In this document: positions 46,601-58,700 of the stretch, piece by piece
How the letters are laid out: every line of letters begins with the position of its first letter
Position numbering within the stretch: the stretch's first letter is position 1
Source of the DNA: Antedon mediterranea
Lineage: Eukaryota > Echinodermata > Crinoidea > Comatulida > Antedonidae
Direction of reading: 5' to 3'
DNA length: 64,000 nt
Assembly: GCF_964355755.1 (NCBI RefSeq)
Contig: NC_092679.1
Coordinates: 18,838,932-18,902,931, forward strand
Position numbers and translations under genes: made by a program
The notes under the pieces: generated by a model
The model's database searches: none
Told to the model about the DNA's origin: nothing
What the model saw: only the letters and a program-made list of their open reading frames with translations

Positions 46601-49600
46601 GTGATGGTGATTTATAATTCTATTCAAGTTTGTATTGTAATTTTTTCACTTTACAGGAGGAACAACAGACAATGAAAACAAAAATGCGGCAGAAAGTACG
46701 TCCCAAGATGGGAAAGATAGATATTGATTATCAGAAACTTCATGATGCGTTTTTCAGGTAATTTTTCACTATTTAGTTTGGCTATATTTAAAATAAAACC
46801 ACTTATTTATTCATAGTATTCTAATGCATAGTAAATTTGATTACTTAATTTATTTTTTTTTTATATCTGTATATTTTTATGTATATTTGATTGCAAACTC
46901 TTGTACTTTGGATTGGAGATAATCTTATGTCTTATGTCTTAAAAAACTTTTGAATTTCTAAATAATTCTATTTAAAAATAATTTTGAATAATTTATTTTT
47001 TAGATGGCAGTCAAAGCCAAAGATGACAATTCATGGCCAACTATACTATGAAGGTAAAGAGTTTGAAACTAAACTAAAGGAGAAAAAACCAGGTGACATC
47101 ACTGATGACCTTAGAGTGGCTCTTGGAATGCCAGTTGGTTCCGTAAGTTGTTCTTAAAAATTAAAGATAATTACTGCAACAGTCTAAACTGACCGAAAAT
47201 CAAACCTTCCCCTTCATAAAATGTGTAATTTATTTTTTAATTTATCATTACAGACTGCTCATTCTGTTCCTCCACCATGGCTAATCGCAATGCAGCGATA
47301 TGGTCCACCTCCATCTTACCCCAACCTCAAGATCCTGGGACTGAATTCTCCCATTCCAGAGGTAAGTTACTTTTTAGATTTATAAGATTCATGCATTCTT
47401 ATTTGATGAAGAGGTGCTCCTTTGTTTTGATACATCAATATGAAAGCTCCATTAGTAGACCTATGTGCATTAATGTTAAAAGCATTATAATTTAGGTTTA
47501 ATTATTGATAATAAATAACAGTGTATACTTATTATTTACAGGGATGTTCATTTGGCTATCATGCTGGTGGATGGGGTAAGCCTCCTGTAGATGAAACGGG
47601 GAAACCCCTTTATGGGGATGTATTTGGGACCAATGCAAGTGATTTTAAGGTAAACATTAAGTTATTTTTTATTTTAACAGATTCAAATTAAAAGTATCAT
47701 ATGTACATGTAAACATACAATGAAATAGTAATGGCTTTTATTTCAACAATATTTTACGAGGGTTGTCCATCCAGCTGAAGCTGTTCAATAAGGACTCTGA
47801 ACAACATTATATGAATTGAAATCAAACAATTAATTTGTAGATACCATAAATATAATAGACTCACTGCATCCATGCAATGCATGGTAATGATTTAATCAGC
47901 CATTAGGTAAAGAGCATAGACAGGAGATTGTCATACCTGGCATTATTATGTATGGTAAGCAAACAGGAAAAAAATAAAAAGAAAATTCAGACCAACAAAT
48001 TTGATTGATGTTTTGGTAGATTGAAGAGGATGAAGAACCACCAGAGATGGCACCGTGGGGTGAATTAGAAAGTGAATCGGAAGAAGAAACCGATGATGAA
48101 GGATCAGAGGACGAAGAGGAAGATAAACCAGATGAATCCGGTCTTATTACACCAGCTGATGGGTAAGTAACGGGTCTAATCTCTCAGTGCACACATAAAA
48201 TCTAGTTTGTATCTGTTGGTGGTTAAAGATAGGTTGTATTTGGATGGCTAACTTTAACTAACTAATAATTAATTTGTTAAGAGCACTATTAAAATTAATT
48301 TATTTTTATTATAATTTCAATGTCGAGATCAGTGTCTCTCTATTGGATTTAAAAACTATTTTAACATTCATTTTTTTTAAAATTTACCAGAGGACTTATC
48401 ACACCCAGTGGAGTAACATCTGTGACAGCAGGCCTAGAGACACCAGAGATGATAGAATTGAGGAAAAAGAAGATAGAAGATGCCATGGACCAAGGAGGAG
48501 AGACGCCTGCTTTATATACAATTATACCAGAGAAGAGGGCCAACGTAGGCGCTGCCATGATGGGCTCAGCACATGTATATGATATTGGTGCTGCGGTAAG
48601 TGGAATTTATTAGTTTTATTACATTTCTTTATTCACATTGAAATGTTTGGTTGTTGTAGTTTAGTTAGGTACATGCAGTGTTAAGATATTGTAAATAGCC
48701 AATGACAATTTTTACCTATGAAGACTTATGAAAAAAAAACTATGAAGATTGACTTTGAATTTGATACTAGTTGTACAGACTTACCATTAAATCATTGAGG
48801 CATTTACAGTGTATCCTTATTTCCGCTTGTTCGTTTTAAGGGAAATTGTCTTCTTAATAGGAAGGGTGTCCCCTTAATAGGAGGGTGTCCCCTTAATAGG
48901 GCATCTTTTATACTCATCAAATTTGTGAACTGTAATGTTCAAAAGACATTTCGATGTATCATTTTATTTTTCTTGTTAGTTTGTTAGTAAACCTCATTAT
49001 ATTTGTGAATCCTTAGGCCAAGAAGCCAAGCCAGGCTGCAGGATCTGAAGTAGTAGCTATTGCTCTTGATCCTAGTGAATTGGATCTGGACACAGCAGCA
49101 ATGGCTGCCAAGTAAGTACATTACCACAAAGCAATATTCCTGTCCAAGAAAACTATGAGAATGCACTTAATAACATAGTGTAAAACGGACTACAAATAAC
49201 AAGAGGCAAGCCATGTTTCAACGTTTCCATCTTTATTTGATCATCATCAGGAATTAATAATGGCATGCCTCTTGTTATGTGGAGTCTGTTTTATACTATG
49301 TTATTTAGACATAATCAGTGTATTTATTGGTGCTTTTAATAATATTAATAATTTATAATATTTATATCCTAGATTCAGTAAATTTCTACAGTATCATATG
49401 CTTGAATTTTACTAAACAAAAACTGCTAAATATGTTAATTTGATTTCTTTTAGGTATGAAGAGCAAGTTCGAGAACAGCAATCACATCTTGAAAAAGAGG
49501 ACTTTAGTGACATGGTGGCAGAACATGCTGCGAAACAAAAGGTATGCACTCTTAAGCTCTGTCTACACTATCAAACTAGTTTGATGATAAAACAATGTGT

Positions 49601-50054
49601 GATGTATCCAAATATGGTAGTGATATGCCCAAATATGGTAGTGATATGCCCAAATATGGTAGTGATAAGATGTCATCATGTCCAAATATGGGCATATCAA
49701 ATTTTTTTTGTCGCATAAAGTTTGTTAGTGTGAACAGATTTTTAATAATATTATTATTCATTGCACATACAAGCAGGCCCTCAATGCACTGAAGTGTAAA
49801 ACAGGAAATGGCAAAATTGTTTGATAAATAATTATCATATACAGCCTCTCTCAATTTAATTCCACGTTTGTGATGGTGAATGAATGATAAAGAAAAACAA
49901 TCATAAACCACCCAAGAGTTTATAAAGAAACCTACTATAAATGTATTAGTTAAACTTTTTTTAATGTTTTTTTTTTAAATTTCAGAACAAAAGGAAAAAG
50001 CAAACGCAGGATACAAATCGTGCACCCAAGAAGTACAAAGAATTCAAATTTTGA
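40630..50054 (+). CDS. SF3B2: Splicing factor 3B subunit 2 with expanded charged-repeat exon
   Basis: Eighteen exons: 40630-40711, 40887-40958, 41142-42875, 42984-43247, 43781-43887, 44027-44218, 44574-44693, 45214-45372, 45840-45992, 46657-46757, 47004-47142, 47254-47361, 47542-47649, 48020-48162, 48391-48595, 49017-49111, 49454-49541, 49986-50054. About 1,312 residues against about 895 in human. Order: SAP domain (about 4-45); Gln-rich then 16-residue EEARLMEEARLAEQRR repeats (about 55-500), all in exon 3; acidic/basic linker; DUF382 core (from about 860, KLRKLNRLSVAELKQLV); PSP domain (about 1042-1090, PPPWLIAMQRYGPPPSYPNL); conserved acidic end finishing KKYKEFKF. Known role: U2 snRNP SF3b component, partner of SF3B4, active at the branch site in the nucleus. 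The repeat segment is the unusual part. Confidence 0.95.
41530..42360 (+). repeat. 48-bp coding tandem repeat inside SF3B2 exon 3
   Basis: Units of 48 bases (16 codons) encode variants of RRQEEARLMEEARLAEQ. Some units lose or gain 6-24 bases in frame. A predicted single alpha-helix or coiled coil. Minus-strand frames through it are artefacts. Confidence 0.9.
44287..44440. repeat. Hairpin MITE family B, copy 11 (SF3B2 intron)
   Basis: ATGCTCTGTCTACACTATCA and ATAGTGTAGACAGAGCTT ends; doubled TATCACTACCATATTTG-type block. Confidence 0.88.
44945..45080. repeat. Diverged foldback element (SF3B2 intron)
   Basis: AGCGGTCTATAAAACGGT at the left is roughly mirrored by ACTGTTTTATAGCAGTCCGCT at the right. 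Imperfect, class unknown. Confidence 0.4.
46403..46591. repeat. GC-rich palindromic MITE (SF3B2 intron)
   Basis: GGGCCTTTCACACCTGTTCC at the left and its complement GGTGTGAAAGGCCC at the right; inner arms (AACGCCAATGTTTCGTTTT / AAAACGAAACATTGACGTT) also pair. 189 bp, flanked by TTAA-like bases. Base composition is much richer in GC than the surroundings. Confidence 0.85.
49171..49303. repeat. Foldback element with PLE-like core (SF3B2 intron)
   Basis: Ends TAACATAGTGTAAAACGGAC and, inverted, TAACATAGTATAAAACAGAC. On the minus strand it holds CCTGATGATGATC and GAAACGTTGAAACATGG. Confidence 0.65.
49552..49742. repeat. Hairpin MITE family B, copy 12 (SF3B2 intron)
   Basis: Starts about 12 bases inside the intron after the exon 17 donor. 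The inner block CCAAATATGGTAGTGATATG is present three times, so this copy is longer (about 190 bp). Confidence 0.85.
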
Positions 50055-50639
50055 ATTACATTCCGTACAACTTTCTTTTACCGAATTGTTTACTTTTAAA
50101 GGCCTTGTTTGCAGAGATGTATAGAGATATACTTAACATTCTAGAACAGTGTACTATTATGTGCTGCCATAAGGCAGTGTGATAATGAAAACAAATTGAA
50201 CAATGAAAACAATCAATGTATGGTAATACAGTACATTGAACCAATTTTTACTTTTTTCCAATATTGTATTGAATCTAAAAAAATTGTAATGAAAAAGGTA
50301 GTATTTGCATACATTTTCACTATGTATGTAACAGTTGACTTGTATGTTTTAAAATGTATTTACAGTTGGTTGTATTAAAACAAGCAGACATCCTTGAGCT
50401 GGGTGATAATGTATGTTTTGCACTGTGATATACAATGTTATGCTGTACTACACATTTGATAAGGCTAATGATGAGGATAGGACATAATTGTAAATGAGTA
50501 TGCCATCTAATGTGTGAGATTAAATTCATTTTTTTTACAATGGTAATCTTATCTTATAGTATGTTTTTAACTAACTCATTAAAGGACAACTTTACCAAAA
50601 ACCACATATTATTAGAGATGCACAAAAGCAAACTGTGAA

Positions 50640-51015
50640 GAGTTCTATATTTTGTATGTTAAAGATGTATTGTCCCCTGAAAAAATAATTCTTAATAACA
50701 TTTTTGTTTAAAATGCCATTTTAATGTAACATAATAGTTATCCACTTTGACCAAAAATTGGATCGAAAAAAAAAAGGAAATTACCTGAAAAAACTGTAAT
50801 TTAAAGCAAAAAATAGTCAAATTGGCTCCCAGCCAATGGATTTTTGGTTGAATTTAACCATTTATTTGGTCATTTTATAAGTGAAAACATTCTTCTTTTT
50901 ATTTTTTTTCTACGGAAGTGATTAACTTGATTAAAACTACAAAATAACATATTCATAGTCCGATTGAATGAATCTTCATTTTTTATGTTTTTGGGGGACA
51001 ATAAATCTTTAACAA
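50640..51015 (-). repeat. Interspersed repeat family E, full copy
   Basis: Reverse complement of 10855-11160, extended at both ends; bounded by AAAGATGTATTGTCCCC at one side and GGGGGACAATAAATCTTTAA at the other, an inverted pair that marks the ends. Confidence 0.75.
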
Positions 51016-51562
51016 TTAACAGTGAACACTTATGAGGTAGATTTTGCTAAGCACCTGTGATGTCACATCAACTTGCGGTGACTGCGGCGATATCGTAAAT
51101 CTTAAATTGTTCTGAAATCGTAATGCACATCCCTAATGCGTTGTTAACATATGGTTCTCGGTAAAGTTGTCCTTTAGATTTTCTCACAAAACTATAAACA
51201 CATGGATTTGCTTTTAAAAATATATTTCAAAATATTGCACACATAATTTACAATATTCAATATTAATCAAGGTGTCAATACATTTCTCAATATCGATAAT
51301 CTATGCCTATTATCTCATGGGCTAATAGACTTTAAACACTGCCTAGTTTAATGTGTACCTGGACATCTACACCTGCATTTTGGGCGTCAAAGTGTGTGTT
51401 AAGTGAAAGAGGTATTAAATGCAGTGTCATGTATTTTGGTACTGATATACTTGCATTTACATAATTGTTTGGTGCAGTCACCATTTTATTTCATCCATTA
51501 ATGCAACAACCTCCACGGAGGGGGAAAATAGTTCAATGTTATTAGAGATGGTATCCTATGAC

Positions 51563-51720
51563 CTTAAGGTCTGTCTGCACTATCAAACTAGTTTGACAAA
51601 AAAGGTGTCATGTGCCCAAATATTCTCGCATATGGATAGTGGTATGACATCATGTCCATATATGCATGGGCACGTCGCATTTTTTTGTGACATGAAGTTT
51701 GATGGTGTAGACAGAGCTTA
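51563..51720. repeat. Hairpin MITE family B, copy 13
   Basis: AAGGTCTGTCTGCACTATCA and GGTGTAGACAGAGCTTA ends with GTCCATATATGCATGGGC in the centre. Confidence 0.85.
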
Positions 51721-51842
51721 ATCTTGTGGCAGAGCACTGATCTCGGTATTCTCAATTCAGTAGTATGGAGCAAAATGGAAACAATTTTTTCAGTCTGAAT
51801 CAAGGAATCTCAACTGGACACAAGAGCTCTCCCATGATTACA

Positions 51843-53113
51843 TCACCTAGGTGTAGTGGATCTTCCTTGTTTCTTTACTTCTTGTTTCCATTCTGGTAAC
51901 TGCTTCTCAACCATTTTCCAATATGATGCCTAAAAACATGTCAAAAAAGAGCAAAACAAAACTTGTTTATTGTAAATTTATTCATCATTTTCTATGCAGT
52001 ATTTATTATCATGAACAACTTCTGCTCCATTATAATTATCAATTGTTGCTATCCATCAAGGCTGTAGCAAGAGGTTAAAAACATACGAGGCAAAGATGCT
52101 TTAAATATATAAAATATGAGCTGTGCTTGGGGATTGGGGATGGGTGGTGTCTGCCTCATGCTGGCCACGGACCTCTCCATCCACTGGACAATGAAACACC
52201 CTTATACTCCAAGTTAATTGTTGCCATTTAATCTAGACAAGCATGAGAGGATTTTTCTATTCCTGCCGATAGATACACTTGAATTTTCATTCACAAATAT
52301 ACAGAATAAATAAAGAAGAATCACCTGTAAATCTGTAAAGGTCCTAGATGAATTTGTTCCTTGTTTCAGGATATCCTCAGCTTTTGAAAGTTTCTGATGG
52401 TACAAAAAGTGTAAGAGAAAAAACAAAATGTAATCAAAAGACCACAAAAAGGATTGCTGGAGGAGAGCCCAGTTGGATCAAAGATTTAATGTGAGCATGG
52501 AGGTAAAAACCTCCATGATGTGAGTGTCACAAGAAGAGTGCCCAATCTTTTGCAATAATTGTATTGTCAAAGATCTTTGGGTCACATCTTTTTAGTTCAG
52601 ACAATGTTCAGTTATAACAAAAGGTTAAAAACATACGAGGCAAAGATGCTTTAAATATATAAAATATGAGCTGGGATTGGGGATGGGTGGTGAAAATTGC
52701 GCCTTGTCTGCCTCATGCTGAAAATGTGAGAGAAGTATGAATGCATTTGGAAGAGATGACCCGACCATTATTATATATTTCACCTTCAAGAGATGACCAT
52801 ATATATTTGACCTTTAAGAGATGACCATAGCTAACCTGAAGTAGGATCTGATTTCTTTTTTTTGCTCTTGTCCAACTCAGTGCTAAGTTACTGTTTTTTG
52901 CTTCATTTGCACCAAGCTGCCACTCTGAGTTTCTCAGAAGTGCCTCTCTTCTAGTTAGTCTAAACAAAGGAACAAATCAACATCAATTATTATTATTATT
53001 ATTTTTTACAAAGAGTTTTGAATGTACAGATATTTATTTTGTTTTACTTACATATCCTCGTGCGACTTATTTAATTCCATTTCTCTTTCCAACCATGAAT
53101 CAACCGGTTCCAT
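51843..53113 (-). CDS. CEP15: CEP15 (C3orf14) homologue, small centrosomal coiled-coil protein
   Basis: Minus-strand exons: 53052-53113, 52836-52959, 52325-52393, 51843-51929; phases agree and give 113 residues (human protein about 128). Seen: EMELNKSHEDILTRREALL near the start, a heptad-like middle, then LSKAEDILKQ, and an end with ASYWKMVEKQLPEWKQEV. The pattern LxKxHEDI...RxxLL, the Lx-S-A-Y/W region and the final YW..VE...P.W match C3orf14/CEP15 as I remember it. Known role: centrosome-associated, otherwise poorly characterised. Mostly alpha-helical, no signal peptide or membrane span. It could be another small coiled-coil family, but the aromatic end motif argues for CEP15. Confidence 0.78.
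52073..52719. repeat. Direct duplication within CEP15 introns
   Basis: The block starting AGGTTAAAAACATACGAGGC at about 52072 recurs almost unchanged at about 52620, about 90 bases each, including GATGCTTTAAATATATAAAA and GGGGATGGGTGGTG. The second copy has a small insertion. Confidence 0.85.
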
Positions 53114-54332
53114 AATACGAAATCTTCAATATCTAGAGTAGACTAACAAAAAACAAAATTAAATAGATATACATACAGTCAGTTTGAATCATTTTGTAGG
53201 TATTTTAAATTTCCAGAAATCTCCATTTAAACTAAATTTGGTACAGTAATAGTAGAGTAGTACAGTACAGTCAACAATACAAATACGATACATTTAAAAA
53301 GCGGTCTACCGCCCTCTATCTTTTAAAAGCAGCTAGGCCTATAGCCTAGCCTAGCAAGTAGTTGTTAAGCCACTCTACCCTGCCGGCCTAGCTCTAGTTT
53401 AGTTACCATGTCCACTAGTTAAGTGATTGGTTACAGATTATTTTACTTTATTGCTAAAAGTATTTCCCTGTAAATTATTTACCCCGTAAAATTATCTTTC
53501 GTGCTGTAAATTTTCAAAATAAGATAGGACGACAACACTATACTACTACAAACAAATCGACAAACAAAAAAATACGATACATTAAGAAAACCGTCTACCG
53601 CCCTCTAGTTTTAAAACAAGTTTAGAGATGTTTTAGATCTGTCAATAATCCAACAAATTAAGTATCCTCAACCCAGAAGGAAAGGGAGGAGAAGAATCAG
53701 AGAGAACAGCCAGCCAAGCAGATAATTTTCACTCAATCGTTGGAAATACGCGGGTAGCAACAGTGATTTCTGATTAGCCAATCAATGTAAAGAAAATAAG
53801 ATCATCTAATTTTCATATAGTCTCATCCAATCAAAGTGACTGTAAACTCCCTCTTCAGCTAAGTTAACGTCAAACTAACTTATTTTTGTCCTTTTCCACG
53901 TCCACCAGCAGCGAAGGGGAGACGCAACATTTGGAGCCAATAGTAGGTAGGTGCTTTTTTTCCTAATTTAGGTGCTAAAATATAGGGGTTTTAAACAAAT
54001 CTAAGGCACTATGTTCAACATAAATTAAAACACTTGATTTGAAGTTTCAAATGGTTCGAGTTGGAATTAGGAGTACACCTTTTTAGTCTAGGCCTAAACA
54101 CATTCTTTCTTTTTTTTTCGAATTCCACACTGACATGAGAACTTTGACGGCTGACGATCTTTCACCTGTCTTGTGTGCTGCTGTGCTGTGCTTGTGTTTT
54201 GAACGGGTTAATAAGAATTCCAATGTTACTTCATTCACTAAAATACAAATTTATTTTAAATGTATTTTGACTTGGTATTATTGTTGTTGGTGCCAAAATA
54301 TGTTATTATTATAATGCATAATTTTTTTTCAG
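53114..54332. promoter_or_regulatory. Upstream region of CEP15, probably shared with a plus-strand transcript
   Basis: No protein-coding exon is certain. A possible plus-strand 5' UTR exon ends at 53948 with a good donor (AATAGTAG|GTAGGT). Near 53280-53310 and 53560-53600 a short phrase (AATACGATACATTAA... CCGCCCTCTA) is duplicated. Confidence 0.4.
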
Positions 54333-54498
54333 GTCTGACTTCAAATTTAAACCTTATGCAGTATTCACTGTTGTTACAATACACAATTTCAATTGGTCTT
54401 GTTTGTCTGCCTACTTGGGTCTCTTTGTTGCTGTATTTCTTCTACAACACACAATAAGGATATATGGATACCAACATGAGTATAACATCCATGTATAA
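54333..54498 (+). CDS. Possible terminal exon of a small membrane protein, unrecognised
   Basis: After a strong acceptor (TTTTTTTTCAG) two overlapping frames stay open. Frame 1 enters from an upstream exon in phase 2 and reads SDFKFKPYAVFTVV, then a hydrophobic AYLGLFVAVFLL span, ending TAA at 54498. Frame 2 has its own ATG at 54356 and encodes 33 hydrophobic residues to 54457. With the putative 5' exon ending at 53948, frame 1 has no start codon, so either frame 2 is translated or another first exon exists. An AATAAA follows near 54676. I recognise neither product. Confidence 0.28.
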
Positions 54499-55042
54499 AA
54501 CATTCATGTTTATAGTTTGTGGAACATTTTTTGCTAAGTTAGCCAGCCCTGCATGTGTGTGCATGTTCCGGCCTTGATGACATTAATGCATGAACATTTT
54601 GCAATTTTACAACATTCTTTTCAATGTGTTCCAGAGTGTGGACAAGGCATCCAAAACATAGTAAGACCTAACCAATAAAACCAATCAAACTAACATATAA
54701 ATAATGCAAATTATCATATTTATTTATCTATATGTTAGTTTGTGGTTATTGCCTTGCAGGTATACTAACACATTTTAGAGTAGAGTTTATTATTCACAGG
54801 TTGATGATGATCAGGTCCTGGATTGAAGACCCCCCCCCCCCCCCCTAAATCCATTCACATGCAAATACAATATAATATATCATATACAATCTATATGATA
54901 TAAAATATGTATTGCTTGTATGCTGTTGTATCATGCATTAGGTTTTGAATGTTTATAATTTATGCAAAAATAATGATTATTAATTGGACCTACTTAATTA
55001 TTTTATAATTCTCATATTATATGTCACATACCTGGTATATAT

Positions 55043-55767
55043 TGTTACGGCTCATTTTTAGTTTAGCGCCCTCTATAATTAAAGGTTGTCTAATAATGTC
55101 CGCTCACAAAGATAATGTGTTCTATGCGTAGGTCTATCTAGAAGAGACACAAACGTAAGTTTTAATCATCTAATGAATAATATTGTGATAATAATAAGAA
55201 ATTATGATTAATGCAGTAGTTGATTGAAGTTATATTATAGTTAAATTGGACTCCGAACGCCGTCTAAATGGTGCGTGGAGTGTAGGCCTATCTGTGGCCA
55301 AGATTGAAAGCATGTTCATGCTTGTTTTATAATGTTGTAACGTTCGCAATTCTCCCGCGGTTGTCATGGGATGAAATCCAGTGTGATACGGACGGTGCTC
55401 GTTCCGCTTGATTGAGCACGGCTCTATTCAAGAGCTATTTACACGGAAGTGTTATTGTTATGTTTGGAGCTCCGTAAGAGTTATTTAAACGTAAATGCTT
55501 GTTATAATACAAACATGTTATTATCTTTTGTTTCTAGTTGAAACCATCATCATAATCATCATTATCATCATCAGTAAAGTCAGTCTTTATTCAATAGCTG
55601 ATCATCATCAGCGTCATTATCGTGATCTTCATCACATCGGCAAGTTGCCATGGCCATCGCCATTGAGAGTTGAATAAAGTGTTTAAATTGATGCGTTACA
55701 AGTTGTCTGAGATTGTTTATTTGATTGTTCAAGTGAAAACCTACGCCCAACAGTAGAGGCTGTTACA
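55043..55767 (+). repeat. 5' LTR of the BEL/Pao element
   Basis: Starts TGTTACGGCTCATTTTTAG, ends GAGGCTGTTACA. AATAAA at 55673-55678 is the likely polyadenylation signal. Differs from the 3' LTR by a one-base indel in GTCTAATAATGTC, an A/G and an A/C. Confidence 0.93.
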
Positions 55768-55793
55768 GTTTCAAGTTTATATTCTAAAGTACG

Positions 55794-58700
55794 ATGGCGT
55801 TATCAGATGAACGAGAACGCAAGTCCACTATCAAGGGACAAGAATATGCAACCGAAATGAAGTATAAAGCTCTTGGTATAGCCTGGAAGAACCTACAGAG
55901 GAGTTCGGAGGAGCTGAGAAACTATATGAATGAGAATCCGCCAGTGACGGAAGCAAGATTACGATACACAAAGTGGATGACTTCTTATGAAGCATTCATC
56001 CTGGCTAATGACCAATATTGCAACACACTTAATGAAGATGCCCTGCAAGATCATGACAATGATTGGTTTTGTGAAAAAACTGTTTATGCAGAAAATAGAA
56101 AGTCGGAAGCAGAAAAGTGGTTCTTGAGTAAGGAAGTAGTACAGCCTGTGGCAAGGAAGGCAAAGACATCCAAGTCTCGTAGTAGTATGGGATCTGTGGC
56201 TAGAAGACAGGAAGAATTGAAGCGGTTAGAAGAATTGAAGAAGCAGAGTCGGATTCTGAAAGAAAAACAGGAAAGTGAGAAGAAAGTCAAACTGTTGGAA
56301 ATCGAACTAGAGCAAGAGAAAGAGAGAAATGCTCTAGATAAGGAAATGGCAAGGTCAGAGGCCAGACAAGAGATGCTAGAAGAACTGGAAGCTGAAGAAA
56401 TTTCTCTTAGTCAAGATTTGGAGGAAGAAGAAGCAAGCAGTTTGAGTGGGCCATCGTCAGGCGATGACCAGTCCTCCGTGAAGCAAACTGCAAGGATACC
56501 TTCAGTTGCAGTGTCACCCAAGGTTAACAAGGTCAAGCAACCCGCTGCTAAAAAACCAGAGAAAAGATTTAACGACGCCATAGTAGAAATGAGGAAGCCC
56601 AAATTAGAAATAAAGAAGTTTAATGGAAATTGTATGGACTTTAACAAATTCATGCGACAATTCAAAACACGAATAGAAAGTGGCTGCACCAACGATGACA
56701 GAATGGCATATTTAGAACAATTCACTACAGGAGAGGCTCAACAAATTGTTATTGGATACTCCTACTTGGAAGCAGAAGTTGGTTATCCAGCTGCAATGAA
56801 AGAGTTGAAAAGACGTTACGGGGATCCAGAGGTGATCGCAAACTCATATGTAAAAAGGCTGCTATCTTGGGCACCCATCAAGGCAAATGATCCAAAGGCC
56901 CTAGATGAGTTTTCGGTGTTCCTTATGGAATGTAAGGCTGCTACACTCTGCGTTGGGAGTCTAGGTGTGTTAGAGTTCTCTGAAAACATAAGGATGACCA
57001 TGGAGAAGCTTCCGCAATACTTGCATGATCGTTGGAGAAATGTGGTGGAGGTTCACCGAAATCAACAAAGGCCCATACGCTTCAGTGACATTGTAGACTT
57101 TACACAGAAAGAAGCCAAAAAGCTTAATGATCCGGTTTATGGCAAAACCCCGGTATCTCGTGAGACCACAGAGCTACAAAAGAACAAACGCTCGAATACC
57201 ACATTTAGCGTTCAGTCATCCGACACAGCCAAACCCAAGATGTCGTGTCATTATTGTCAAGAGCAACACTGGCTGTCGCGTTGCCCTGGTTTTAAGGCTA
57301 AGTCTGTGGATGGCAGAAGGAAATTCGTACGAGAAAAGAAGCTTTGTTGGAATTGTTTTAATAAGGGACACTTTGCATCGTCTTGTCCGAAACCAAGTTT
57401 TTGTAAGATGTGTGCAGAAAAGCATTCGTCCTTCTTACATCCAGTCTCTCCTCCAAAGGGTGAGCATACCACAACACAGCCTGCTGAAAATCAAAAGGCA
57501 GCACCTCCTGAGACGCAAGCACATTCGTTACCAGCCACGTCCACGTCATTGGCAGTTGCAGGCAGCTACCAAAGAATTGGCTTGTCAGTTGTACCAGTCC
57601 AGGTTAAGGCTGAGGGAGGAAAATCTATAATTTCAACTTATGCTTTTCTAGACAATGGCTCGAATATTACATTTTGTACAGAAGCACTTGCGCAGAAGTT
57701 AGGTGTCAAGGGCAAAGGCGTTGACCTTAACCTTATGACAATGGATGGTCAATCTGTCACTAAATCGACAACAATATCTCTATCAGTGGCAAATCTAGAT
57801 GGATCAAGTCAAGTAAAAATTCCAAGAGTATATACCAGACAATCCATACCAGTGTCAACAAACACTATTGCAAGTCAGGCAGAAGTTGATAGGTGGCCTC
57901 ACCTGCAAGGAATATATATTCCGTCTATCACTGCAGAAATAGAGTTATTAATTGGTCAAGATGTACCGGAGGTACACCAACCTTATGAAGTGCGAGCCAT
58001 GCAAAATGGCGGTCCATATGCCACTCGAACTCTGTTTGGCTGGGTGGTAAATGGCCCTTTGAGTTCTTGGCAAGAAAACAAGATATGCGGCTTCGTTGGG
58101 AATCTAGACGAGCAGTTCAGAAAATTCTGCAGCATCGAGTTCAATGACCTCGAATCAGATCAGGTGACAATGTCACAGAGTGACATACAGGCATTAACAA
58201 GTATGGAGGAATCTGTGACATACAAGGATGGACATTACCATGTTGCTATGCCTTGGAAGGCTTCCCCATCAACATTACCAAACAATCGTGTATTGGCCGA
58301 ACGCCGACTCAAAACGTTGCAGGCTCGCCTTGAAAGGAGTAATGACACCCACAGCAAGTACACAGAATTTATGGAAACGTTAGTGGACAAGGGATATTCC
58401 AGGAAGGTTTCGGAGGTCATCGATGGATCAATTCCAAAATGGTATCTTCCGCACCACCCAGTTTTACACCCGCAGAAACCGGGAAAGCTAAGGGTTGTGT
58501 TCGACTGCTCTGCCAAGTTTCACGGAGTATGCCTAAATGACAAGTTAAACCAGGGACCAGACCTTACCAATTCATTAGTTGGAGTTTTAATGAGATTCCG
58601 TAGCTCTCCAGTTGCCTTTTGTGCCGATATTGAGAAAATGTTTTACCAGGTCAAGGTAAAGGAACAGGACTCAGACTTTCTCCGCTACTTGTGGTGGGAA

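Larger units (their letters stand above)
50055..51842. other. Convergent 3' region of SF3B2 and the CEP15 homologue
   Basis: No gene seen. Contains the SF3B2 3' UTR, a full family E repeat (50640-51015) and family B MITE copy 13 (51563-51720). Confidence 0.6.
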
